Below are positions 14,296 through 27,200 of a DNA stretch of 64,000 nt, piece after piece. The first letter of the stretch is position 1. Each line of letters begins with the position of its first letter. Source of the stretch: Climacteris rufus (lineage: Eukaryota > Chordata > Aves > Passeriformes > Climacteridae); the NCBI GenBank assembly GCA_013398175.1, contig VZRZ01008561.1:228442-292441 (forward strand), in the 5' to 3' direction. A program made the position numbers and the translations under genes. The notes under the pieces were generated by a model. That model saw only the letters and a program-made list of their open reading frames with translations. It was not told the origin of the DNA and did no database searches.

Positions 14296-15003
14296 GATTT
14301 TTTTTCTCTAGATTTAACATATGCAAATCTTCTAGCTATTCCTCATAAGTAAATTTTCCCAAACAGAAGCTTCATCTTCCCAAGCTGCCTGCTTTCATAT
14401 TTAAAATAGAGGGGCTGAGACTGGATGCTGTCTTTCAAACCAGGTTTTATAGGACAATGAAGACTGAGGAGATGGAATTATTACCTTTGCCATTTTTCTC
14501 TGACCTATTCAAGATCTGCTTTTCTTGTAACAGCATCTGACTGGCAATTCACAACCAGCCTGTGATTCACTGCAGCTCACAGATCACTTTCTGTAGTCAA
14601 CCTGCTCATTTTGAGAGCTACTGCTCATTTTGGGTATGTGCATCTGTTTTCCAAGAAGGTTGCTTTGCACTTGTCTTCATTAAATTTATTTTTCTTGACT
14701 TTAAACTAAGCCTGCAGCTCATTAGGGCAACTGTAAGAGAGGATGTTATCACCTAAAGTACCTGCAATGTCCCTGGTTGCACTTCATCTTCTGTATCCTC
14801 TGCAGTCTACCATCTAATCTGCTACTACTGACCCTGAAAATATCTTTCTGATCCAACAGAGAACTATTTCTTTCAGCTTCTTAAGTACCCACTTATGATG
14901 ATTTCATCTTCAGCACATTTCCCAAGTTTGTTTACTGAGCTGTTGGGATTTCCTCAAGAACTATGCTACAGCTTTCAGCAGTTTTTTGGTAAAGTCACTA
15001 AAA
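14296..15003 (-). mobile_element. Ancient CR1/L3-type LINE fragment (reverse transcriptase region)
   Basis: This is a decayed, 5'-truncated copy of a CR1-group LINE lying antisense, so its reading direction runs from 15003 down to 14296. It keeps the order of the element's reverse-transcriptase gene. A 'DFTK' occurs near 14985-14996 where CR1 has DFSKAFD. 'NKLGKCAEDEII' is encoded at 14897-14932, matching the CR1 'KLGKCGLDEI' region. 'NKFNEDKCK' is encoded at 14661-14690, matching the CR1 'KFNEDKCKVLH' block. Leftward to about 14300 it stays collinear with the stretch leading to the element's 'LFSLEKRR' segment. The intact element's enzyme copies element RNA into the genome; this copy has stops and indels and cannot code. 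The divergence suggests an insertion much older than the 3'-end CR1 copies elsewhere in the window. Subfamily assignment (CR1, L3 or a turtle/crocodile-like CR1) is uncertain. Confidence 0.8.
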
Positions 15004-16520
15004 TACCAGACCTGGTATGAGACTGCCTAGTAGTTCTGCAAGCTCTCCATCCTTCAGGAGAACTTGCCACACCAGGAAAAGGTATCACATCTAAGAGCTG
15101 GCAGCTCAAGACAATACAACTTCTAAAGTTACTTGAAATTTTCTTTAAAGTCAGATCAAGCAGATCATCCCCATTCCCCATTCAGGATCAGCATCACAGT
15201 TTCTCAGGTCTTACCTACCCAGCTCTCTGTTGCTATTTCCCTTGGCTGAGCTAAGATTTCAGGGCTGCAGGCACTTATAAAGAAATGCTCATGCCCAATG
15301 GGTTAAGACTTGTTATTTTCATGAACTTTAAATCATAAATATGATTTCCACTTTAAAAGGGAACACTTCATTTAACAGGCACAGTGGCTCTGATGGGTAA
15401 TGCAGGGTTTTGAAGGAAATTTTTAAAAAAAAAGGAAGCAAGGGGAGAAAGAAAAATAACACCTCCAGAAGGTTTTCCAAAGGAAATGAGTAACTACTTG
15501 TTATTAAATGATAAATCACAGTCCTTGGGAAGTGGCATTGTCTGTGGTCTATTTTTAATGAGAAAATACTCCTGTCACTGGCACAAGGGCTATATGGGAC
15601 ACGTCTGTGGACAGTGGGAGTGTTCACTGGGAGCCATCATCTCATTGCTGCTATTCTCACCACTTATCAGCAACAAAAACAGGATGAAAAGAACACAGCT
15701 TTGAGAAAAAAAAAAATGCACCCAGGGTAACAAACAAGGGCTACTGTTCTCCATGGATGGAAGACAGGAGGAAACACTAGAGACCAAGTGGAGGAACCAG
15801 ATTCTGAGTGTAGTTTTAGGCTTTGCTTGTTTTCCATGTGTGAGGGATGCACATGAAGCCACCAGGAAGCAAATCTGAACCCAATGTCCCCAAGAGATTT
15901 AGGTGGCCTCCCACATACACCAGCATCCTCTTTGTCCCCAAGATTGGGGCACACTGGGCACACAGCCACAAGAAACCTCTTGGTCTCTTCCCCAGGGTTT
16001 ACCAGCAAGACAGAGTTTTCTGGGCAAGCACCTGATGCTACAGCACCAGTGATGCTGAGCACTTTCAAGGTGTAATTAGCCTCATTTTGTGCTGATAAAT
16101 GCGTCCCAGATTCCTGTGGCAAAGTGACTCGCCAACTGGGGACAGGCACAGAGCATCAAGGGAAGGGAAGCAAAAGACAGCAGAGCTGGCTGGAGGCTCA
16201 GCTACAAGCACAGCCTCAGAACCAAATCAGGGGGACCACCACCTCCCAGATGCCCTGCCATCAGGCAGCACACTGCAGACTGCTCAGGGATGGTTCCTGG
16301 CATCTCATGCCAAGCCCAGTGCTCCCAAATCCCAGCCAAGCACTGCTGAGCCTGAGCCACAGGGTTCAGCTGCAGACCCATGTTCCCCACATGCTCAAGA
16401 CACCCTGACTCAACACCACATACCCCTGAAAACTTTCCAAACTGCACCAGGAATGAGCAGGAACCTATGGCAAATGTGCTGAAATACAATGCAATTGTAT
16501 TGAAACAAAATGCTAATTTT
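15004..16520. other. Unique non-coding sequence, no gene recognised
   Basis: The sequence after the old LINE piece does not obviously continue it. Open frames at 15667-16149 (- strand) and 16099-16482 (+ strand) overlap each other antisense and carry no recognisable domain. No named repeat was seen. Confidence 0.55.
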
Positions 16521-16675
16521 ACCATGAGGTTGACCCAGCTCGCTCAGGAAGATTGTGAAGTCTCCATCCATAGAGATATGCAAAAGCCATCTGGACATGG
16601 TCCTGGGCAACTGGCTGTAGCTACCTCCCACCTGCACAGGTCCCTTTTAGCTTCAACCACTCTCTGACTGTGTAA
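16521..16675 (+). mobile_element. CR1 3'-end fragment with internal deletion
   Basis: A CR1 3' UTR copy in the sense direction. The diagnostic core is the 'gagtctccatcc...gagatattcaaaagcc...ctggacatggtcctgggcaactggctctag' region of avian CR1. It is seen here at 16553-16620 with a few substitutions. The segment that normally follows (leading to 'agaggtcccttccaacctcaaccattctgtga') is present in shortened form at 16628-16675, so part of the middle is deleted. The substitutions and the deletion suggest an old insertion. Confidence 0.85.
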
Positions 16676-18085
16676 TTGCAAAGCCAACTGCATCACAATC
16701 CTGCATGTTAAATCAGCTTTCACTGATCCGATGCAAAAAAAAGACTGTAATGTTCAACTTCTCAACTATTTCTGACATTCTTTCCATAGATGAGGTTTAA
16801 ACCTTTTTTCCCCCCATCCTGTTAATAGGAATGCAATCCCACAGTTCACAGCAGATTACAAAACGTGCACACACATCACTCTTCCAAAACAGCATCTGAA
16901 AGTGTTTGTTTGATTTTTTTTTTTTCCCTCCCACCCATAAACCACCACCCTGCTGGTCTCATTCATTGTGTGGCATTTTGCAACGAAGCGTAAAAATGGT
17001 ATTAATCATAGCTCTGAAGAAACACAACCTTCTTCTCTGAGGTTTGAAATAACCATTTGGAAGGAAAACTTCCAGGAGCCAGAGGGACTGACAGGGCTGG
17101 AGACTAAAGTCCTTGTTTTCAAAGGCCAAATGTATCCCAATATATCCCTTGGACAGTTGCCCCAAGCCAAAGTTATAATACTTTATTCTTCAGTTCAAGT
17201 AGCAAGAAGGAGATTTGGTATAAAATGAGGACAAATACCTAAAGAGAACAGGGAGGCAAATGTGTTGTAAATCTAATGGGAGGCCTGAACTCTAACTACA
17301 GCTTTGGTGAGTGTCTGAAACTTCAGCTGCCTCTCGTCTCCAGGATGCTGCACAGGTTGCAGCCAGAAAGAGTAGGTAAGGGTACCCATCTCTCACAGGC
17401 AGCACCTGAGCATCCCAGACTGCATGCTGGCACACTGCATAGTGTAGCTCCAGCACCAGGCAGAAACACAGAGATCTGCAGAGCCTATGCCAAAAAATAA
17501 AAATCATTATCATCTTTATGTTTTCTGGCGAAACAGCGCTGGAGAAAATTACCTTCTACATAAAACAAGCTCTTTGTCCATCTCTGCAGATTCAGTGCTT
17601 CTCATGGAAGGGGAGCTTCTGTCAGATGGGAGTTGGGAAAAAACATGAGGCTCTTTTTTAAGATAGATGTTTTAGCAGAGATTTGCCAAAGGCTTTGGAA
17701 TCCCTCTGCTTCAGTGGTAAAACATTAATAATTTAAACACCTTCTTTTAAATTAGGAAGGGAACTAAAAGAAACTATTGAAAGAGAAAAACCATCAAGCT
17801 CACAACCACTTCCAACTCAAATACTGACATTTTGTCTCACACATCACAAGTGGTTTCAGCAACCTGGCAAATGAGAAATTTAGGTTTTTCTTACCTGTCC
17901 TTCCCTTGCATTTTCTCCTCTGCCTTTAATCTTCCAGGCAAAGCAGTGGACCACAAGAACAGGGCACACTGAGTGTCGTGGTACAGAACACCCCAGGATG
18001 CTGTAATCAGGAGCAGGGGTGCTGTAAGCATTGTCAAATTTTCACAGGGCATGGCAAACATTTCATGGTCACTGTTACATTTGCA
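16676..18085. other. Unique non-coding sequence, no gene recognised
   Basis: Short T and C runs lie near 16915-16930. No exon-like or named repeat sequence was recognised. Confidence 0.55.
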
Positions 18086-18150
18086 GGATGGGATGGGATG
18101 GGATGGGATAGGATAGGATGGGATAGGATGGGATAGGATAGCATAGGATA
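18086..18150 (+). repeat. (GGGAT/GGATA)n pentanucleotide microsatellite
   Basis: About 13 pentamer units, beginning as pure GGGAT and drifting to GGATA. Positions 18090-18107 are four GGG runs separated by AT, a textbook G-quadruplex motif on the + strand. Two further GGG runs follow at 18120-18122 and 18130-18132. The array sits exactly where a CR1 element's short 3'-terminal repeats would lie, so it probably grew from them. Confidence 0.9.
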
Positions 18151-18190
18151 GTTGCAAGGGACCTACAACCCTCATCTAATTCAACTGCAA
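18086..18190 (-). mobile_element. CR1 3'-end stub, antisense, with expanded terminal repeat
   Basis: After the pentamer array, 18151-18190 reads as the reverse complement of a CR1 3' end: 'gttgcaagggacctacaac' then 'ctcatctaattcaactgcaa', matching the usual avian 'ggttggaagggacctacaac...tcatctagtccaactgc'. Only about 40 bases of the body remain, so this is a heavily 5'-truncated insertion, as is normal for CR1. Confidence 0.8.
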
Positions 18191-18200
18191 GTACTTTGTG

Positions 18201-21200
18201 TTAGAAGAGCAAGACAGAGAAAGAAAACAATCAATTATTTTCTCTTCTTTTTAATCAATAATCCCAGACTCTTGTGCATGGTGAAGTTCCCTGCTTATTC
18301 AAAGCATACATACCTCTGCCTGTCTCAGCTACCAATACCATTTCTTATCAGCACATTTCATTCTTTCCCATTCCCCTTCAAGAGTTTTGCAAAGTGAAAA
18401 AAAGTGCATTATCTCCATATTTAAGAGGCAAAAAAGGCTAGCAGGGGTAGCTCTACCTCACTATCAAGGCTTTTGCAAGAGCAGGAACAACATGGTAGCC
18501 CAAGATCTTGTTCTGCCTACACAAGCCCCATCACGGACCTCACCTCCTTCAGCAGCTGGCCCTGGTGCAAGCCTCTGTCCTGGTATCAAGGTGGCCAGAT
18601 AAAAGCACACACTTGGAGACACATCTCTCTCTTCCTTGCAGATGTATGAACTTCAGATGAGCAGTCCAAATTTGCAAAGATGTGCAGGGCCAGGGAACAT
18701 CACCCGTTTACTCCATACCATGGCTTTTCTTGGGCACCCAGCTCAACCAGCCAAGCTGAAGAAGACCTCTCTGCATTTGTTTGAGTCTGTAAGCAGCAGA
18801 AAAGTGCAACCTTATGTCTCTCCAAAGGATGCATAAACACATCCTGTCCTTCAGGGGAAAAAAAAAAGCAGAATTAGCTATTCAAAACCTACATGCCAGG
18901 CAATCTGGGACCGAGTGCCTTCCTCCAATAGCTTTTCTAGACAGTCATGAACTTTAAACTTTTTTTTGTCTCCGACTCCCAGCAGCTCCTAAACAGTGTG
19001 AGCTAAATATTTATAGAAGAGTCACTGTTTGTTTAAGTTTCAATCCATACTCACTGAGGTCCAATATGCCCAGATCCTGAAATGACAGCTGATTACAGAA
19101 GAGCCTGGAAACACAGCAGAGGGGACACTGACGCTCACCAGACCTTTCATCTGGACACTTTCTTCAGTGGTTGTTTTGGGGAGCCTTTCCCAGCTTCCTT
19201 CAAAAGAAGAGGAACTGCAGTTCTCACCAGCCGAGGTCCATGTTTCATCAGATGCTTTGGCACAGCTCTGCTCAGTGACATAGAGCCCCAGGTTTTGGGG
19301 CTGTGCTCCAGAGCAAGGCAGCTGGATTGCTGCTGGAAATGCAATCAAGGCAGCCAAGCTGCTGCACAGCAGCCACCAAGGCACGGTGAGAACACCCCAA
19401 ACACCCCAACCACAGGTGGGGCACAGCACAACGTCTGTCACTCCAACAAGTTCTACCCTGACCCGTCTCTTCTGGACTTAGCAATAGCTTTACACTCATC
19501 CAGTGGAGTAAAAAAGCCATCTCATACCTAAGAGAAGAACTGAGGATAGCCAAACTTTTTGGCTAACTGAACAACCTGTCAGAAGTTGAAAAGACACCTG
19601 TACGAGCCGACACACTACTGCTATTAGCTTAGCCTAGTCCAACAAGTTACCTTCTTCTTACATGTGATGTTACACAGTTTCATGGGTGAGGCAAGGAAAA
19701 AAATAAAACTGTGCTTCATCCCCTTAAAGTCTTGTGTGGCCCTGTTAAACACTCCTGGAGTCGTCCTTTTGGGAACTTACGACCAAAAAGGTGCTCACAG
19801 GCAGGCAGGCACAGTGCTGCGCCAACACACCCCAAATGAGCATCTCACCCTCTAGACCTCAGAGTCCATCTGGGCAAGCTTCTAGAAGAAGAGCAGACAC
19901 AGGGAGACAACACCAAGCAAACGCACTTCCAATGACCACCCAAGGCTGGTAATTCCCCTTTGTTTTTATGGTTTCACATACAAGTTTCTGCATGAAGAAC
20001 GGAGCAAAACATGCTTATTCACCTCAGATGGGTGAGAGGCTGGGATATCTTTGCTCAGCTTCAGCTACTTCAAACTAGCACCTGCTTTGAACAGCCCCTT
20101 GGATGAGCACATATTACTGAAGAACTCAAAACCTCTACTGACAGCTATCGCTATGCTCATCCCAGCAAGAGAATTCTTCACTAGCACTGCAGCAAGATGG
20201 GTCTCAGCACTATTGCTCTGTCCTGGGATCCTCCATGAGAGGACAGCAGGACTCCTCCTCCCCTGCATAGGGCGTTTCATGGCATTTAGCCCCAGTAAAG
20301 TGTTTTCAAGCAAGAGGTGGGATCTCAAGGCCAGGTTTGAACACTGCCATTCATTAGGAGTCTCTACATCCAGCATGAAGGCCCGTGCATGGATGAAGGA
20401 CTCCATCGCCCAAGTGGCCAATGCCACGTGTGCCCCTGCAGCCCACACTCATCCTCACACGTATTTTCTACACAGATGTGCACACACATGGGAAAGTGCC
20501 ACAAAGTCTCATGGACATGCTCATGTGCACATGCATGGGAATACCCAGGAGTGCTGAGGCCCACCACAAGCCAGCCATGCTGGCAGACGAGATTAAAGAG
20601 GAGACAGCAACAAGAAAGCTGGAAATAATGACAAGCACTCTCACCAGTAAAACTGCAATTACCCAGCCAGCACACAGCCTTGCATCTCCGTGGAGCAAGC
20701 AAAACTGCTTATTAGAGATGCCTCTACCATGATCTGACTTTTAGAGAAAGGAGAGGCTTTTCCATGCTCCCCGTTCTCGGGAGCACAGGCCTCACCACTC
20801 ACATCACCGTGGCTGGTGGGTGCACTGGAGCCAGCCACGACTGGGAGGCTGAAGGCACAAACCTAAGCCAAGGAACCTTCAAAACTGCAGCTGGTCTCCT
20901 CCAGCATCATCCACACAATTAACACCATGGAGTTGGCTCTACTGATGCTTCATGGAAGGAAATTTTACTAGGGCACAGAAGACAGACACTTTCCTATTTT
21001 AATTCAGCTGGTCCTAAAAAAGAAAAATAAAGGGAAAAAGAAGAAGAAATACAGCCCCCCTCTTTCCCCTTTTACATAAATATTGGATCTGAGTGCTTTA
21101 TGCTCCTAAGAAGTTAAAAATAGGAAATAATATCAAGTCTGTGTGCTGCATCTTTTATCAAAGCCTTTTATAAACATCAAAACCAGCTCCTCTGCACTCT

Positions 21201-24061
21201 TTTATACTTTCCTGCTGTCACTCACAATTCATAAAAGCGGTCTACAGAGATACAAAGGGTAAGGCACTTTCCAGTACTGTCACAGAGTGTCTGGGACAAA
21301 AAAACAGCTTTTCCTCAAAGCTACGAAATCTAAGAGCAATTTTATGATATAATGTCATTTTTAGCACAAGAGATGAATAATAGATATTCAAAATATAATA
21401 ACACTTTCATAAGTAAACAATGCTTTGCAGTGTCAAAGCTTTTCAGCAACAGTGTCAAGCCTTTGCAAAGGATCAGCAGTGCAATCACCGAGCACCCACC
21501 GGGAAGCAAACACTGCAAGAACACACACACATTTAACCAAAGGCAAAGTCTTTCTGGTCAAACTCCATCTGCCTTCTCTAGAGACACACATCCAGATCCC
21601 CTCTATAAAAAAAGGGAGGTAGGGAGATTAACAAGATGACCCAGAAACTCTTTACACATAAACTCGACTTTGACCCTGCCATCTCTGAGACACTGGTGAT
21701 AAATCCAAGCCTCCTCCCCACCTGAAAGATGAGCAAGTTTACACTCACCTATATTCAAGAGATATGAGCATTAATTAACTCCAACATTAAAACAACACAT
21801 TCGAAATATGATAGCTGCTAGAATATTCATGACTCTTACACAGCCTGTTTATATAACTGCATATAAAGCAAATCCTCCATGTAAACCATGGCAAACCTGA
21901 CAGCATCATTTAGCTGTTCAGAATCTTTTCCACACAAGGCAAATTCCATAACCTGTGGTCACCACTATTTTCTTTCCTGCCCTGCACATAAGAGTTAGGA
22001 ATTTGAAGGGAGGAAGTGATAAACCCATGATAAAAAAAATTCCAGTGAACTGTCAGCATTATCCTAACCAAAAAAGAATTTCCTCCTTAGTCATCCACAG
22101 GCAGGGTAAGCCAGCTCCCCCGTGAATAACAGAAGAGCAGGGAAAAAGTGCTTATCTGGGAGATTACTTCTCTTCCTAGCACCTCAGTATTTAATTTTTA
22201 AGCAGGGCAAAGGTCAAATGAAAACCACCTGATGGTGATGCAAATGGAGCCCTGGATAAAACTGCACAGGGGTCACCAGAAAAGCGTTGTTCTCTGCAAA
22301 AAGCTTAATGAAAGCCAAGTGATGGTGCCAGTGGGGAGGGTGATGGCAATTACACATCCATGTACCACAAGGATGCTGCCAGCCAGCAGGAGGGCACATC
22401 CACGCTGTGGAGGGGACCAAGCCAGGGCAGCACAGGGTTGCCAGCATTGCTCAGCACCCCAGGGAATGCCCCCAGACAGGCAAAGTGAGGTGCTGAGCCT
22501 GGGCTGAAGATATACTTCTCACCTGGATAGTAAAAGGTCCACCTTCCAGAGGCACCAAGGCTGGAATGCAGCTGTGCCTCATCCCCCTGCTTGTCTACAA
22601 TAATCTTTATAGAAACTTTTTTATTATACACACTCAGCTCCCCTTTTTGCTTCTGAAGCCTCAGGTCTCTAATGCAACCTCCTGGCTTTGACATTGCAAA
22701 GGTAAAGAGAAGGCAGAGCAATGTCGGCACCCTGCAAAACCAGAGCCAGCAAAACCACAGGATACCCAAGAAATTGCTGGGGAAAATATAGAAGGCTGAG
22801 TGTGAGATTTGCTTACAGCTCAAGAAACACCCTCAGGATAAAATACTGCCCAAAATTGGCATTTTGTGTTTCTGAACTGGGCTCCACACTGCAGGATCAG
22901 AAAATTAGGCAGACACCCTCCCACAGTGGCAGCCATTCCTGCACAGCAGTTTTGGCCCACTACCCTCAGTAAGCAACCAGACCAGCTCAGAGATGATCAA
23001 ATCTTAATTAGAAACTCTTCAGATCATGTCCCCTTTACAGCTTTGGGACAGTGCAAATCCTGCCACCTTTACCAAGAGCCCCTCCAAGGGCCTCTCGCAG
23101 CCCTGGGATGCCAGCCAGCTTTGGAGGCTTTACATTTTCATGGCATGAGACAAATTTCACTAAGAGTTCCTCAGTACTAATCCACAGAACACTGCTCAGC
23201 AGATGGGAGCACAAGAAAACATCCTGTCAATACCTTCAGAGCTGCACAGAACCCCTCAGAGCAACAACACAAAGGATTCAGCAGCCCAGCAGATACCTCT
23301 TGCTTTCCTGGCATTAACGTGATCTCCTCATGATAGTTCACTGTTCTTTGCAACCTGAAGAGCACAGCAAGTCAGCAGCTAGTTCAGTATTTACTGTGCA
23401 TACTAAGTCAGTACCTGCAGATGCAGGTGCTCATGGAAAAGCGAAGATCACACATAAAGAAAGATTTTTATTCTGAAAGTAATGACTGTGATGTTTGGGT
23501 CAATATCAAATTCCAAGCAACATCTCAAAGCAATCAAGAGAGGATCATTCAAGACACACTAGCAGGATTATTCCAGATATTTAAAAATACATAAATATTT
23601 ATTTACTTATAGAAATAAACAGAAATATGGCCTTCTGTATTCCCAATTACATGCCCTGTAGTAAGGGCACAAAGTTTGGGCACAAATGCCATTAGTAAGT
23701 GCCCCAAGAGAGGGACAGCCTTTAAGGAGAGAAAATGCATGCTGCAAAAGGTATTGAGGGTTTTAGCATAACTTAAGGACTGAGCTCCACGATTAGTTTG
23801 CTTTGCTCGTATTGGCTTTCACTGCTCCACGATGAGCAAAAGTCACCATTGTGTGCAGGATGAGCACAGGTGGATCAACATCCTTCACCCTGGGCACAGT
23901 CTCCTCCAAACTCCCCATGAAGGACAGGGAAAGAAAGATCAAAGCAAAATTTCAGCATCAGCAGCAGGTTCAGCATTTTCCTCAAGCAGAGGAAGATGTG
24001 AATCCAAAGATTCAGCTGTAAATATTTTAAAAGCGGCAAACAGACTTTTGGCAGCCAAGGT
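18201..24061. other. Unique non-coding sequence, no gene recognised
   Basis: No exon or RNA gene was found. A stretch at about 21130-21240 faintly resembles the CR1 reverse-transcriptase region seen at 14.9 kb, but too weakly to annotate. An open frame at 20051-20557 (168 codons, + strand) ends in a His-rich run created by a CA/TG-rich patch at about 20440-20550. It shows no family feature. Confidence 0.55.
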
Positions 24062-24292
24062 AAGAATCTTTAAAAGCATTAGTATTTGCTGCCCCCAACC
24101 CTTGCAAATCCAGCCTGCTGAAGTGGTAAGGGAGGTTGAAGAATCTTTAAAAGCATTAGTATTTGCTGCCCCCAACCCTTGCAAATCCAGCCTGCTGAAG
24201 TGGTAAGGGAGGTTGAAGAATCTTTAAAAGCATTAGTATTTGCTGCCCCCAACCCTTGCAAATCCAGCCTGCTGAAGTGGTAAGGGAGGTTG
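24062..24292. repeat. Tandem repeat, 3 x 77 bp, perfect copies
   Basis: Three consecutive copies of a 77-base unit start at 24062, 24139 and 24216, and by eye they are identical. This implies a recent expansion or active homogenisation. The unit length is not a multiple of three, and on the - strand the unit has no stop in any frame, so a frame can run through all three copies while changing frame each time. On the - strand each unit also contains a TACTAAT followed by a pyrimidine-rich stretch ending in CAG, which resembles a branch point plus splice acceptor. On the + strand each carries a GTAAG-type donor-like word. No coding role is claimed. Confidence 0.95.
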
Positions 24293-27200
24293 ACCACACA
24301 CTGAAAGCTGAAACTAGTTTCAGCCCCAGTTCCAAAAAAACTGGAAGCTATTTTAGAAGCAGGAAACCCATCAAGCAAGAGACAGCACCTGTAGATTAAA
24401 ATCTCTTCCTCTGTCAGGCTTTGACACATTCAACTCACAAAACCATACAGAAAGTAAGACTCCCTTAAAAAAGCGTCATTGTCAAGTAATTTTATAGCTT
24501 TGAGGTTATTTTTTTATCCTTAAACCAATAAATACTTGCAATTCCTTTATTTGCTGCCAGCTGGGGAGAGATTTAAAAACTTCTGCAAACCTGCAATTTC
24601 AGTGCTTGTCTGTGCTGGGCACTAAAAAATTCCACTGGGGTGAGAACGAGAGGGGTTAGTCATGACAAGAACATCCCTGCAATGTGGCCAGGCTGCTTTT
24701 CACTGTCATCCAACCATCCTTAATACCGACTTAGTCCATCAATGATTTTTATAATCAGTTATGTGCTTTTGAAACACACACCCACATACTTAACCCTCAC
24801 AGGCAGCCAAATTGAAGTTTTCTGTATTTTTTTTATTATTATTATTAATTACATGCATCTGTGCACAAACCAACCCCCTAAAGCACATTTTGCTTCAAGG
24901 ATCTGAAACCTGACTGAAAGTAAGCCTTTGCTACTTTACCAGCAAATCTTTTGAATGCTGATGGGGTTTATCTTTTAATTAGTACCCAGGGATGCAGCTG
25001 CCAGTCCCCCTGCCCAGATGCTCGTGCTGACCGACAGGAAAGCCCTTAAACTACTCACCCTCTGAAGCTGCCCCTCGTCTATGCTGGGTGAGACCTGCTC
25101 TGAACAAAACCTGAGATGATTTTTCTGCCCTGTAAAAGGACAGCTGCACATTTGCAACTGAAACATCGCTCCTGGCCAAGCTCTAATTCTCAGGCCACCC
25201 CCAGGTGTGCCAGGTGCCTGCAAGACTTTGTGTGAACAGGGAGTGACACTGCAAGGGCCAATGCAGAACACAAATTCAGTGTACACTGTACATCTACCAC
25301 GACTTTTCTCCTTGCTCAGTGTCAGCACAGACCCTACAAAGCAGAGGTCAAGCACCCTGGGGCTGCTCTGGGTTACCCAGGTCATGATAGGTTTGGTTCG
25401 GTTTCCAGACAGGCACCTCCAGTAGCACCAAAGCGACTGGAAGCCCTGGAGCAGAGCAGCTGATGCCCCATTCGCTCCTAGTTACTTACAAAAGATAAAG
25501 CTCATTCCACTGCAATGTGCTGCTGACAAAGGACCTTCTCCCATCTTACAGGAACAAGTGGAGATCTGGTTTGCAATGTCTTTATCAAACAGCTGACCAC
25601 AAAAAAAAAAAAAAAAGACTATAAATATCAATCGTGTTTGCTTTAATTGTAGATAAAACGCACAAACTGCCAGTGATCCTTCTTACTGCCAGTGATCCTT
25701 CTTTCTTAGGTGCTTTAGAAGTTGTTAGGAGTTAGTTAATAAAACACCAGGGATTTTGGTGATGGGAAAGCTGTGTTCTGCATTCATGAGAGAAAAACAG
25801 GCTGAACATCTTTCCCAATCAACCCACACAGCAGGACTTGTCCACCTGTGAAGTTAATGCAGGTTAAGGAAGGAAAACTCGGATCTGCAAATGCAGAGCT
25901 GGTTGCAGGGGATGCCTGTGCAGCAGAGCACAAAGGCCATGCAAGCAGGCACAGGGTCTGGCACTGCTGGGCTGAGCAGTGGGCATCCTGCTGGAGAAGG
26001 TCAGCTTTGGCACAGGGACAGCAACCTGGCAGAGGCTGCTGTCCCCTCCGAGTCCAAACCCCCACCGCTTGTTCCAGCCTCTCTTACAACCACAGCAAGC
26101 ACTTGACTTTGTTCATAGATAAAGAAAAGAACATCTTCATCCCCAATCTTTGTCTACCATCTCCATTTCGCCTACGAGTCACAGTCAAATTGAAGAGAGA
26201 GGCAACTGATTATGTTTTCCACTGAACATGCTCTATCCACCCTGCCCCCTGCATTTCCTTCCTTTGATGCAAAATTGTGCTTACAAAGCAAGAAGATGAA
26301 ACTTTTAATGCCTCACAAACGCTGAGGGGAATGCAGAATAAATGTACAGCAAAGCATTTTCAGCCCTTCTCCTTCAGCACCTCCTCTCAGGACAGTAAAA
26401 ATAAATGTTCGATACAAAGAGCTAATTTTTTGTCTACCCCATAGAAGGAGCGATCTGTTCACCAGTACACTTGAGCATTTGACCAAACCAGCACAAGTGC
26501 CAAAAAGAATGATTTTCACAGCAAATTGATACCCACACAGACCAAAACAATGATCCAATTCTGCTATTAGAGAGAACGGAAAAAACTTGTCACCTTCACA
26601 AAAACATCTACCCCATTGTAAATTACTCTAAAAATGCAAATTTGGTTGTTATCACTACTGCTATTGAGTTATCCACGTCTATATGGAACAAGAATAGTTT
26701 TACTGTTAGAGCTAAAGGCACCTCCTTTTTTATGGGATCAATCATCCTCAAAATTCTTCGGCAGAAATTCTGTTAAACTAAGAAGAGGAAAAATGGATTG
26801 AACATTTGTGTCATCTTTTTTGAAACAAGACAATGAAGCCTGATAAGCTGATTTACACACAGCTGGTGGCAGCTGCAGGTTACAAATGCAGCTGCCCAAG
26901 AGTCCAGGACAATTCAGGAGGATGAATAAGGAGTAGCAATCCATCCTTTTCCTCATATGAGGCTAAGGTTGGGCATCAAAACCTTCAGAAGTAGCTGACG
27001 TCGCTGCTCCACATGAACCTACATCAAACAAGAAAAAGCCACCTTTGCAGTATAGCATCAGGGACTTTGGAAGGTCTTACCTTTAGCAGAAGCTAGTAAG
27101 GAAAAAAAGTGTTTGAACTCCTGAAGATCAAGAAAGCAAATTGGCTAGTCAATGAGAAAACCATTTACATACCTGCTGGAAAGGAGTGTTGCTGCACTGG

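Noticed and set aside
21130..21240. Possible antisense CR1 reverse-transcriptase remnant
   Set aside because: 'tatcaaagccttttataaac' resembles the CR1 stretch around DFSKAFD, but the following 60 bases align too loosely to claim.
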